Both the position numbers and the translations under genes were made by a program. This document shows positions 46,926-58,461 of a stretch of 64,000 bases of DNA, piece after piece. Location: NCBI GenBank assembly GCA_030737875.1, contig CM060912.1, positions 123,022,993 through 123,086,992 of the forward strand, written 5' to 3'. The first letter of the stretch is position 1. Each line of letters begins with the position of its first letter. This DNA is from Allium sativum (taxonomy: Eukaryota; Streptophyta; Magnoliopsida; Asparagales; Amaryllidaceae). The notes beneath the pieces were generated by a model, which was not told where the DNA came from, made no database searches, and worked only from the letters and a program-made list of their open reading frames with translations.

Positions 46926-48990
46926 TATATGTTTTCGAAATGATTATAAAATCATTTATATCATTCTGATAGTCAACATCGTTTCACTAATGTCTTGAAG
47001 GCCTACGTTGCTAACCAAGGGAAGTTTGGTTCAAGTAGTATAAGCCTTAACATTCCTGGAGTTTGGTATGACTACGGGAATGATTAATAAGGGTGCCTCA
47101 AATGGGACAGTTGGATCAACGCTCGTAGCCATAGTGAATGTCAATATAAGACTTAAAGAAAATGGAATGCTTGTTATTTGAGCTCGTAGTGGAGCCACTG
47201 TCCAGGTTGTTATGGAAAATGGAAAGAAACGGAGTGGATGGTGGGGATAGTAGATGGCGGCGAATCCTGGACTAGTTGGCCGGACTACGGCGGAGCCAAG
47301 GCCAAGGTTGTATTCAAGAAGTGGGGTGACATGTTTTTATTGTTCGAACTAGATTAAATGCAGGCGCTGAGGGTGTGCATGGATATTGTGGTATCGTGAG
47401 GTTCGTGGAGAAAGCGGCGTTAAAGGTGGTGAAACTTGCAGAAATGGCCAGAGTGGTGTAATTTGTTTTGCCTAGGGGACATGTACTTTTGTTCAAGGAA
47501 GCTTAAAGGGGAACATGAATAAACGTGATGAGGAGAAGGAAAGGCAGAGGGTTACGTGGACTATGGGTATTGGTGGCTTCAGACAGTATGTAAAGTAAAA
47601 GCATGGCACTGGACAAGAAAATTCAACTCGGAAAGTGAAATGCTTGGATACTTAAACACATTCATATAATGGCTTCAACAGAGACATAAAGATTTTATTA
47701 TTCACAGTCAATATAATAATTGAAAGTGAATGTGAAAGTTTAATTCTCTTTTCTTGGGCATTTGACTCTTATTTTCCACATTAGTAGATCGCTACTGTCT
47801 CCACTCTATGTTTCATGTTTCATCTCCAGCTACCGCAAACCTTCATAGGGGTGACTTGTAAAGCAAATGCGTGCATGGTTTGAGAATTAACAAGAGAAGG
47901 AATGTTAACAACATTATAAATAGGATTAAGGCGATGCAACTAGAACAAGAATCTTGATAAATCAAGAGGCTACATCTTGGATAATTTAATGTTTACCTCT
48001 TTAAGTGTAAGTGCGAAACAAGAAGGCGGATATTTGGGATCTAACATGGTAGTTCTTGCTATAGAAAGCGCTCCAGGTTTGATTTGTTTTGTTTTGACAA
48101 AACGTTTCTTAGTTTCATGCTTGGTTTACTAATTATTATGTCAGTATTGCATCAAATCTTAATTTCAAAAGTTATTTTTGTTCTATAATGCTAAGTTCGT
48201 GTGGTGACAAAACAATGTTTGGAAAAACATTTCAAATAACAAGTATCATTGGTTACTTAACTAGTACACTGTAAATCAACTCATTTATCATGCTCACATG
48301 TGTGCATAGTTCATTTTCCGATATATATTTCATTCAATCTATATTTCTCTTTGTTTACAAAATTAAAGCCTCGGAGTTGGTATAATTCATTAAATAACCA
48401 TTTTGCAAGCGTCTGTCCCTGTATTGGGGAGCCTAGGTAAGAAAATGAGAACTATGCATAAGCGTCAACGGATGAGCCAATGGATATCACTTTACAAAAA
48501 TTTATGCAGATAATTTGTGTAACACTGTAACCTGCATGTTGTAGGAGAGGATACATTTCTAAAAATTATTGTAGAAATAAACCGCATTAATTCATTTCAA
48601 ATGAATGACACTACTTATGCTTCACATGTTGCAGGAAAAAAATGATAGGAGATTACTCAAAGAGCAGCCTAAACACTAGTATGGACCTAGCCAGTATGGT
48701 GAAGCAAGCTGAGAGTCTTTTGCTGATGGCCCAGATATATACTAGATGATAGAGTAGAAATATGATTATAAAATATTCTATTCGAAAAAAATGTCTATGT
48801 GAAAGATGAAATTGTTATACATGAGTGATGTATGAAAATTATAGAAATTTTTGTCGTAATTGTTTGTAGTATTAAAACTTTGTTAAAATAAAATTTTTAT
48901 TTGTTTATTTTATTTTGTGATATACACTATTACTAAAATGAATACATTTAATATGTAATATCTATAAGCTGTAATATTTTTTTTATAGAT
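46926..48990. other. CACTA interior, unassigned
   Basis: Moderate GC with short broken frames. I find no transposase and no domain. Some parts (46990-47560, 48640-48750) look like decayed coding sequence but cannot be named. Confidence 0.4.
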
Positions 48991-49658
48991 TTATGGATCT
49001 ATTGCAACAGGCATATACTGTTGCAAAATGATCTGTTGCAACAGCAAAAGCCTGTTGCAAAAAAGGATACTGCAACATCTTATTGCAACAGGCAGAAAAT
49101 GTTGCGGACTTTTTGCAACTTCGGCTATACCAACAGGCGCAGGCCTGTTGCAATAGGTCTACTGCAACAGATATCGCCTGTTGCGAAAAGTGTTTTTGTT
49201 GTAGTGTTGCATCTTGGCGTGCCACACTGTCAATCCATATCGTACTATTAATCCTTTGCCAAAATATACAAAAGGGTATTAAGTAAGAGAATAAATTCTC
49301 CACCACCAATCATTCATACATTCAGCAAAAAATTAATAAATACAATATAAAGGAGTACAATGTTGGACACACATTCCATTTATAATTCCGTTCTGGGTCT
49401 GAACGAAACTGGAGATACCCTCGTCCCGTATGTCCTATACGAAAGGGAGATACCCGCATATCCGTGCAATCAACATATACGTCCGGACGGCCACCACTGT
49501 AGCCCCTTCAAGGGAGCTACTCCAATCACGGGCATCAGTAGTCGTCGTCCATTCGATGTGAAGATCGCCAGTCTTCAATGACCGTCTTCAACTCTTCGAC
49601 TTAGATCGACGTATAATCATTTGAAATGAGATTGAATTCGGACTTTTCAAATGATCCT

Positions 49659-49662
<4 letters not shown>

Positions 49663-49703
<41 letters not shown>

Positions 49704-49723
49704 ATCATTTCATATCGTTAATG

Positions 49724-49761
<38 letters not shown>

Positions 49762-49790
49762 ATCATTTCATATCGTTAATGTTAATTTAT
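49663..49790. repeat. TA expansion with duplicated block in C 5' LTR
   Basis: A TA run plus AATTAAAAATCATTTCATATCG occurs twice in tandem. The 3' LTR has it once (about 39345-39400) with a short TA run. Confidence 0.75.
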
Positions 49791-52700
49791 AACGATCAAT
49801 CTTTATTTTTATTTATATAAAAATAATTAAATTCCATATAACAACGCTTCAAGTTAATAGGCGACCTTGGCGTTGTTTTCAACTAAATTTGATTTACACA
49901 TTTCTCTAAATCTACCCATTGGATTTTAACACAATTCATATCGTCGGAAAGATCTTCCCATGGCGAACCTAACGGTTTCAGTTTTGGGAAAATCCGACGG
50001 TCGGATATTTCGGTATAATCCTTTAAAAGTACAATTCTAAAATTTGAACTACCACGCTCGATTCGTTTACTTTTAATATATATATATATATATATATAAT
50101 TATATAGAAATATAATTCCTTCGTCCATTTCATTATTTTAATTCACATACACATCCTAAACATAACAATGTATATTTTTCTTTTACCCTTCAATTCACAC
50201 AAAAATGCATTTCGTGTATCATTCCAATTACAACAAAAATAGGTATTTTTGTGTTTCATTTCCATTACAACAAAAATGAATATATTTTTGTTTGTTCAAT
50301 TTCAATGTAACAAAAATAATAACTTTGTTATTGTTTCAATGCCAAGCAAAAATAATAATTTTGTTTATATCTTTCAATGCAAAACTAAAATGATAATTTT
50401 GTGTCAATCTTTTCTTTACAAGCAAAATGATAATCTTGTGTTTTAATCTTTTCACATGAAAATGTAAATTTCATATCTTTAATCTTTTAATGAAATCAAA
50501 TTCATTAAAATGTAAATTTCCTTTTTAATTACACAGAAATGTAATTTTACACTTCTAATATAATTACATAAAAAAAATGTAATTTTCATATCTTCAATCT
50601 TTTTAATGAAAATCTATTTACATTAAAATGTAAATTTCACTTCTAAACTCTTTTAATGAAAATCTATTTACATAAAAATGTAAATTTCACTTCTAAATTC
50701 TTTTAATGAAAATCTATTTACATAAAAATGTAAATTTCACTTACTTTAAATCTAATTATATGAAAAGGTAATTTTCCTCTTTAAATACTATTTGCATGAA
50801 AATGTAAATTTTCTCTCTAATTCTTTTTACATGAAAATGTAAATTTTCTCTTTAATTCTATTTACATGAAAATGTCAATTAATCCTTAAATCTTAATTAC
50901 ATGAAAATGCAATTTTTCACTTTTAATCTAATTGACAGTGAAATCAATGTCCTATTTTTTATTTCTAACTAACGGTGTAAAAGTGTTCATTTTTAATTTC
51001 AACATAACGGTGCAAATAAGTTTCATTTTCTAGTTTCAACATAATGGTGCAAATATGTTTCATTTTCTAGTTTAACACATGACGGTGTAGTCTTTTAACT
51101 AAAGTAAATTCCATTTTATTTACAAACAAAAGTGGTTCTATTCATTTACAAACAAAAGTGATCCATTTTCATTTTCAAACACAAATGATTCTTTTTCATT
51201 TCCAAACACATTCGATTCTTTTCATTTTCAAACAATGAAAATAATGTTTCTTTTAATAAAACAATGTAACCAATGTTATTTTTCCTTTTTACAAAACAAT
51301 GTAAATACTATTAGAAATCTTTTGTTTTTGTTCTTGCATTACAAACATAATAAAAGAAAATGAAATCTTTTTAATTTACACAACAAAGTTAATTCTTTTT
51401 ATTTAAAAACAAAAGTTAATTCTTTTCATGTAAATTCTTTTTAATAACAACCAAATGTGAATTCTTTTTTAAAGCAAATGTAAGTTCTTTTTAATAATCA
51501 ACAAATGAAACTTTCTTATTTAACAAACAAAAATGTGAAATCTGTTAATTATCAACCAAGCTACAATCTTTTATTTTCATTAACAAGGATACAACCTTTT
51601 ATATATATTTTTTACAAAGATAAAATCTTTGTAATCTACACACGAAGTTACAGTCTTTTAATGTTTACAAACACAAAAAATATTTTTCATACATGGACTC
51701 AGAATAGAATTCAGATCTAAAACTTAGATTAAACTAAAAGGGGGAATTTTGGGTTTACAAATCCAGATTATCACACACGAGTAGTATAAACAGTCACCAT
51801 CAACAAACAATAAAATTTTAAGTACAACAATCAATTATTCAATTATATAAACATGTATATATGAAATTCAATCAACTAGGAATAAAACTAAATTTTCAAA
51901 AAAAATATAGAATACTCACCTTATTTCAATTCAGATCTAAAATTCCAAGGAGTTCAGAATCAGTTCCAATCTCTTTTTAAAAAGTCATATTCAGTGTAAC
52001 GGTCCCAACGTCTCTTGTTTTGCTGGATTTGGTCAACGTATGAAAAAAGATACAAATTTTTATAATTAATTTATAATTCGCGACACTTATAAGTGTTGAA
52101 ATCAATTAGATTATATACCTCAAGAAACAGCCGTAATTTTTCAATATTGTTCAAAACTTTGAATCGATTTTCCTCCAAATATGTTACATGAAATCCAGAT
52201 CAGGTTTTGCGAGGTCGGAGGGCTAGGGGAGGCGCGCCTGTAGGGTCCACGATGGGCAGTTCGACGGCGAAGGTGGGTCGGGGCGGAGCTTGAGGCGGCG
52301 GGACTTCGGGGCACGGTTCTTGGTGCACGTGCGACGATAGGTGGGGAAATCCGTATAGATTTGAAGATTGGAGGGAGGACAACAAATTTGGCCAAAGGAT
52401 GAAGGAGTCCCATTGAGTGGATTGGAAGTTATTAGGAGAAGAAGGATCGATTATTTCTGGCTATGAACGTATGATGGAGGCGGCTGCATTTAGAAGAGAT
52501 TAGGGTTAAGATAATTCTCCTTTTTATAATATTTTAATAATTTAATTACCCAATAAAGCCCGTTTAGCCACTTTGTCCGATTTCAGCCCAACGACTATCG
52601 TTCTTGCCCATTAACCCCCGCTCCGGACTCATCTGGCTATGTCGCGCAAGCCCAAATGATCATCTTGACCTAGTTTTCTTTAATTTAAAATATTTACTTT

Positions 52701-53118
52701 TTATTTTTATTCAACCGTACAAATAAATTCACCGGGGCCACAAATTAAATCCTAAAAATCCCAAAAAATATATTTGGCTATGTTTTCACACTGCGGACCT
52801 ACAAAATTTTATTTTGTTCAATTTTGAGCCCGTTTGAAAAATGGCCTTTTTCAAGTCGATTAAAATTTACTGAAATTGACAAAACTAAAATCTTTTCGCC
52901 ACGGTCACAAATTAAATCCAAAAATTATGAAAAATTAAACTTAACCATATTTTGACATTCCGGATCCAATAAAAGTGGTTTCGTCGAAAACCGAGGTCGT
53001 TTGCAAAATGGTTATTTCTAAGGGCTATATATTTAAAATAAATGATTTTAGATATCAAAACCCATTAAAATTACTTAAAATAAATTTTAAATTGGCCCCG
53101 AAATTCAGGGTTGTTACA

Positions 53119-53147
53119 GTTGGTGTAGCCTGTTCCATGCATGGGAG

Positions 53148-53196
<49 letters not shown>

Positions 53197-53999
53197 GTTG
53201 CTTAGGTGCATGCCCTTTGCCTTGTCAAGGAGGAACCCGATATTTGGTTGCATACTTGTGTGTATGCATTATTATGATTTGGAATTCATATTTCCAAATG
53301 ATTTAATTTGAGATCCCGAAGTGAAATCTACTTTGATATAAAAGCTAGATATGTATTTCAAATGATTTGAAATGGAAATTGGGAAACAAAGTCCAAAGGA
53401 ATAATTTCTGTAAATTGAATTGGATTTGGAAAATCTAAGTGTGGTGATTAATCTAAATGGATAGAATTGGAATTTTCATGTTGATTGATGCATAGTAGAT
53501 CCATAATTATTGATTGTTGTTTATACACTGGCATTCATGGGGGTAAACCCGTTCCGCGTTAGCGGCGTGGTCCTATGATTTGCCTTATCATTTATATAAG
53601 TTTATAACTGTTTAGAGTTTCCCACACCAGTCCCATGTCTGACCTGTAGTTTGTTTTTCCCTTGCAAACTCGGGTGTCCCTATTTTCCACACGGGCAGTC
53701 GAGTAGTTTTATTTTGCAGATATATAGAGTAGGATTCTGGATTGAAGCTTTAAGCTGTGTCCAGGCATTTATAGTCTTCCGCTGTGCATTGTATTACCTT
53801 TATTGTAAATAAATCTTCCGCTGTATTATTATATTTCGATATACTCTGATATATTCTGTACTCTGGTGTAACATTATTATGAAAGTCTTCTGTTATTTGT
53901 TCTGATGTGTTATATGCCCAGAGTTAGCGTATGCGAGATTCGAACGGTCTTGGTCGATTTAGCAATCGATTAGGTCCGAGCGAAATCTGTATCGTTACA
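53119..53999 (+). repeat. Family B 3' LTR, last part
   Basis: It begins with a second copy of the sequence found just before C, then a TA run (53153-53192), then matches 32020-32825 to the LTR end. Followed by the TCCTC target copy. Confidence 0.88.
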
Positions 54000-54004
54000 T
54001 CCTC

Positions 54005-55831
54005 CATCACCGAAATGAATGTCATCGGAGAAAACCCTTACCGCCGCGCCTACCGACCACCTGAGCTCCTCCAACTCCGGCCATACCATTGTGACTCCCC
54101 TGCACTCAGTTTCCCCCTGGACCGCACCTCCCCCTTGCCACCGTCGGCGAGCAGTTCCACCATGAACATAGACCCCCAAAAATGAACCCCTTACACTAAA
54201 TCTTCATCGTTTTCAAAATCTAAGCATTTGAAAAATCTTTTAGTATTTTTCCTACACTCTAGAACCTCTCACGCTCCTCCCTGTCTCACGCCTCGACAGT
54301 TCATCCATTGATGGCCGAAAAATGATCAAAGTCTCTTTTTTTCATCTCAACTTTCCTTAATCACCTCAACATTAAAATTCATGAAACCGCCACCAAAAAT
54401 CATTATTTTGTGTTGTGTTTCCATTTATATAATCAAATCAAGTTTCGTTTTGTTTGAAAATTTGAGTTTATAGTGAGTTACAGACACATCCTGTTTTCAC
54501 TGTTTTTCTTGAATATGTTCTTATTTCAATGCTTTCTTCTTGTTTACATTTGTAAAAGTATACCTTATTTCTCTACATTTTCCTAATCTAGTGTGATTAG
54601 TTGGATAAGGTTCACTTCTAAAACCTGTGACCAAATATTCTGTGTTTAACCAAACACAACAGGTTTAGAGTTAAAGTCTCAAACTATCAACACTTATATA
54701 GGTAATTGTATACATGAATATAGCAGATGAGTCCAAGGGTTTCTAGCATCAAGGTGATGGTATTAACATGACATGAACTAGCAGCAAATCAACATATACA
54801 CAGATGTGTAAAAATAGTTTTACAAAAAGGAATTTAAACAAGAAAAACCAAATAAGGTTTATTCACTTGTATGCTTTCCAATTTCCAGAGAATAATACTT
54901 CAGTTTTTTTCCTTTAGCTTAATGCATGTTTTGTGAGGGGAAAATGTGAGGGTTTGTGATATATTTATAGCCAACTCCTAAGTGTTTTAAAACAATTTTC
55001 TTCACATGATTCAACAGTAATTTCTCTAATAGCCTCACTCCTCTTTTTAGTTCCTACAGCTGATTTTAAGGAACCAATGCATGTATATATTTGTTTATAC
55101 TAGGATTTTTTGGCCAATGAGCTTGTCCTATGTAATTCCTTCTAGAAGCCCACCTCTCTAACCATACTTCTTTAAATGCCCTACACCTATTCTTCTCTTT
55201 TAGCTAATAGAAAAAGGGTTTTCTTAATTCTTAAGTATATAGATATTTCCTAAGGCAATACTCCTATGTGCAAGCTTGCTAGTTTTTCCTATGCTTAGTC
55301 TTACTATTGTTCTCAAATCATATTATGAATTTTGTGTCCATATGCCTTGAATTTGTCTTGTTTGTGTTCATAGATATTTTCATATGGTTAAGTTGAGTCA
55401 ACAAAATGATGTGCACATATACTTTCCTATGTTATCATATATATATATTTGCATGGCCGATTTGTTTCTTTGGCATGTATATTAGTTTTTGATGCAAAGT
55501 CCCTTATTGTATTTGTTTTATTTCAAGGACCCTTTTTATTTTGAAAAATGACCAATGCCCTTTATATACATGTTATCATATTTATATGTATTTAAGTATG
55601 CAGCTGCATGTACATATACTCTAAATATGTTTACCAATGATGGTTTAATTCATGAATGTGATATACTTATATTATATTTTAAAATCTTTAAAATACAAGA
55701 AAGTATGTACATTATTTATTTATCCATACATACGTTTACATATGTGTTTTTATCTTGTTAAATGGTTTTATTTCATTTTAATCTCTTCATTAAAATGATT
55801 TACCAAAGTTAGAAAAAGTCGGGACATTACA
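54005..55831 (-). repeat. Family F 3' LTR, proximal part with TATA box
   Basis: Minus-strand LTR start TGTAATGTCCCG at 55831. CTATAAATATATCAC at 54970-54956 is a good TATA box, giving a U3 of about 0.9 kb. A GC-richer stretch follows (about 54000-54190), continuing on the far side of B (27650-27850). Open frames such as 55555-55761 are not supported. Confidence 0.85.
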
Positions 55832-55866
55832 GTCCACCCCCTTAAAAGAATTTCGTCCTCGAAATT
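55832..55866 (-). promoter_or_regulatory. Polypurine tract and hairpin, family F
   Basis: On the minus strand AATTTCG-AGGA-CGAAATT (55866-55849), then CTTTTAAGGGGGTGGAC, then the LTR. It lies 1.1 kb beyond the end of pol, so the hairpin here is not part of the pol frame. Confidence 0.85.
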
Positions 55867-56061
55867 AAAGTAAGAAGATAGAAAGGTTTTCCCAAATGAT
55901 GATACTTCATATCATAACAACTTAGTACACTATAATTATACACTAGTTCCATACTCGTGCTAGGCATACATAACATACTACCATACTTAGGCTATACTTG
56001 ACTAATTCAAGTTATAGGCTATATAATATACATATATATTGTCCAAGCACATCACTCCACT

Positions 56062-56752
56062 TTACTCCTCCGAGTCACTGTCAATCATAATCACCTCAAC
56101 ATCTGAGATGTTCACAACCTCTACCACTTCATCGTTGTCATTTGATAACTCAAAAGCCTCAACCATACCCTCGGTAACTGCTCCCTCCTCCTCCTGTCGG
56201 GAATCTCGATAACTTCTACTGGTGGAAGTAGATACAATTGTATTGTCGGATATCCGTAATCTCCATAAATCTCAACAAATCCACCTGCTGCATGAAATTC
56301 TATGAGAGCCTTCTCGAGCCTCGCCCATATCGCTAACACTGGGTCAACAAACTCTTCTAGTTGATCTCCCATAGCAACGATTGGTGACTCTGGAACAACA
56401 TCCTCCTCTTTCTCATACTCTTCCTCGTCTTCTTCCTCGTCATCGATGTCCATATCCTCAGCATCGTCTTCATCCTTGTCGCTGTCGTCACCTCCATCAC
56501 TACCCCCTATTCCTGTCTCTATCATCAATACTTCGTCTTCATCTGTAAATCCTCGACTGTCTTCATCTTGCTCCATAGGTTCGCCTTTGCCGATGTCTGA
56601 CTCCTCTCATGTCCTATAAGTACCCTCGCCTTCGCTAGGTGATCTCTCTCGAATGTATTCTGAGACTCCCAGTCTTGATCTTTTTGCCTGTAGCCTAATG
56701 ATCTGTGGTGGTGTCTGTCTCTTCCTAGTGGTAGTCTTGAATAGTGATGCCA
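56062..56752 (-). pseudogene. Extra acidic ORF downstream of pol in family F
   Basis: Sense-strand frame between pol and the purine tract, not part of standard gag-pol. It starts MASLFKTTTRKRQ at 56752, has a basic stretch (QAKRSRL), a long Asp/Glu-rich region (about 56530-56400), a more ordinary segment (FVDPVLAIWARLEKA) and a tyrosine-rich stretch. One in-frame TGA sits near 56608, and a frameshift lies in an AGG-repeat run near 56195; past it the other frame stays open to TAA at 56062 and ends in DSDSEE. Full length would be about 230 codons. TTTCCAG directly precedes the ATG, a plausible splice acceptor. Function unknown; the basic and acidic parts suggest a nuclear or nucleic-acid-related role, but that is a guess. 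Confidence 0.6.
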
Positions 56753-56967
56753 TCTGGAAATTAAACAAGGAAATAGAACTCATCAATGATAGAATCATAA
56801 CAAGAGAGTTCATAAGTCCTAAATAAACTAAATCCAAAAATGCACATACCAATGCTCACAAAAATGAAGAAATCCAAGGTTTCATTTCATCCAAACAAAC
56901 AAATAGTAAATCATACCTGATCTGTAGAAAAATCCGGGTACAATTTCCTGATATGTTTTTTGGTTTC

Positions 56968-57558
56968 CTACGTATAATCCTTCGGATTCTCGCTCCATTG
57001 AATCTTCAGTAGATTTATCCCTTTGTTGCAAAGCTGCTTTTCCTCTCTATCGCCAATATGAAATAGTTGTCGAATCACCATCAAATCTGGTTTGATCTCT
57101 ATATCTTGCTGAACAAATGGTTCCAGAATTAAAGACGGATTGTGCAAACACTTCCTTAAATGAGATACGTGGAATACGTTGTGAATTCCTGCCATATGCT
57201 CTGGTAATTCAAATCTATAAGCTAGAAATCCAATTCTCTCCAAAATACGGAAAGGTCCAACATATCGCGGAGTTAACTTTCCGGCTTTTCCAAATCTCAC
57301 AACTCCTCTCATCGGTGAAATCTTCACAAATACCAGATCTCCTATATCAAATACAAGATCTCTTCGCATTTGATCAGCATAGATTTTCTGGCGATCTTGA
57401 GCTTCTTTCATCCTTAACTTCACTAAATCCACCTTCTTTGTTGCTTCTCGGATCATATCTGGTCCAAGTACTAATTTGTCTCCGGATTCAATCCAACAAG
57501 CGGGTGCTTTACAAGGTCTTCCGTACAGTGCTTCGTATGGTGCCATCTTTATACTCAC
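56968..57558 (-). pseudogene. Family F integrase C-terminal part with chromodomain-like end
   Basis: It begins at the end of the integrase core (MAPYEALYGRPCKAPACW), continues with the GPY/F-type domain (KLTPRYVGPFRILERIG, HNVFHVSHLRK) and ends in a chromodomain-like stretch (REEKQLCNKGINLLKIQW). This arrangement is typical of Tekay/Del chromoviruses, where the chromodomain guides insertion into heterochromatin. The end is short (stops after ENPKDYT), so the chromodomain lacks its last part. 196 codons are open. Confidence 0.85.
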
Positions 57559-58461
57559 CTAGTAACTATTGTTATAAGCAAATTCCACCAGGTGTAGATG
57601 ATCCTCCCATGATTCTCCAAAGTTTAGAATACAAGCTCTTAAAAAATCCTCTAATATTCAGTTTATTCTCTCAATCTGACCGTCCGTTTAAGGATGGTAA
57701 GCTGTACTGAAATTCAATCTCGTTCCCAAAGTCTTTTGCAATGCTTCCCAAAATTTACTTGTAAATATGTGATCTCTATCACTTACAATGCTTGTTGGGA
57801 CTCCATGTAGTCATACAATTTCTCTCATGAAAACTTCGGCTAATGATGGTGCAGTGCGTGTCGGTTTCACTGGAATAAAATGCACACTTTTTGTTAGTCA
57901 ATCTACGATCACCCAAATTCCTTCAAATCCTCTTCTTGTTCTGGGCAATCCATCGATAATATCCATGGATATCATTTCCCACTTCTAGTTGGGTATCTCC
58001 AATGTTCGTAACAGTCCAGCAGTCCTTTGATGATCTCCTTTTAATTGTTGACAACACAAGCATTCATTCACAAAAGTTGTGATATCCTTCTTTGTTCCTG
58101 GCCATCAAAATACTCGCTTTAGAACGTTATTCATTTTATGAATTCCTGGATGGATGCTTAACTTTGATGCATGACATTCTTTCAAAACTTCTTGCCTTAG
58201 CCCATCCACATTTGGAACACATAATCTATTGTTAATTCTTAACACTCCTTGGTTATCCAACTCGAAATCAGACTCCTTTCCATCCGTGACTCCTTGAATG
58301 ATCTTCTCTAGTTTGGTATCTCTCTTCTGATTACTCATAATCCTTTCTTGGAGAGTCGGTGTGACTTCCAATAGGGATAGAATCGCGTTTCTGCTCAAAG
58401 CGTCAACTACCACATTTGCTTTTGCCGGGCGTATAAATGATGTCCAAATCACACGATGCAA
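57559..58461 (-). pseudogene. Family F integrase zinc-binding and core region, disrupted
   Basis: The 58105-58461 frame carries the H..H half of the integrase zinc finger (HASKLSIHPGIHK). The core downstream is broken: recognisable pieces such as LRACILNFGESWEDHL and LVEFAYNNSY (about 57640-57575) lie in a frame with a stop just before 57558. A + strand frame at 57117-57710 is a shadow. Confidence 0.8.

Larger units (their letters stand above)
44302..49206. mobile_element. Non-autonomous CACTA (En/Spm) transposon, 4905 bp
   Basis: The ends CACTACAAGAAAAATACC and GTTTTTGTTGTAGTG are inverted repeats with one mismatch, flanked by TTG on both sides (44299-44301 and 49207-49209). The other C LTR has the empty site, ATTGCATC, at about 38899. 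Subterminal regions (44322-44600 and about 48990-49200) are packed with TTGCAAC / GTTGCAA words, as expected for CACTA transposase binding. 44620-45240 is extremely AT-rich. No transposase frame is visible, so it depends on a partner. Confidence 0.93.
37726..53118 (-). mobile_element. Family C non-autonomous giant-LTR retrotransposon carrying a CACTA element
   Basis: On the minus strand: 5' LTR 53118-43134 (interrupted), internal 43133-42695 (439 bp), 3' LTR 42694-37726 (4969 bp). After removing the CACTA element the 5' LTR is about 5.08 kb. It is related to B: LTR starts, the THF-free purine tract region and the leader hairpins are alike. No coding capacity. Flanks GTCGA and GTTGG agree at three of five bases, so the target duplication is decayed or lost. 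Confidence 0.9.
43134..53118 (-). repeat. Family C 5' LTR, interrupted by the CACTA element
   Basis: It matches 37726-42694 apart from the insertion at 44302-49206 and a duplicated TA block at 49663-49760. LTR end GTTGTTACA at 53118. Confidence 0.9.
27851..53999 (+). mobile_element. Family B non-autonomous giant-LTR retrotransposon, complete, carrying C
   Basis: 5' LTR 27851-32825 (4975 bp), internal 32826-33640 (815 bp), 3' LTR 33641-37725 plus 53119-53999 (4966 bp in all). TCCTC flanks it perfectly (27846-27850 and 54000-54004). LTR ends are TGTAACAACC and GTATCATTACA or GTATCGTTACA. No protein domain is visible. The LTRs differ by several percent by eye, so the insertion is not recent, and C entered its 3' LTR later. 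Confidence 0.92.

Noticed and set aside
49021..49286. Open frames rich in C, N and R around 49021-49309
   Set aside because: They are translations of the TTGCAAC subterminal repeats of the CACTA element.
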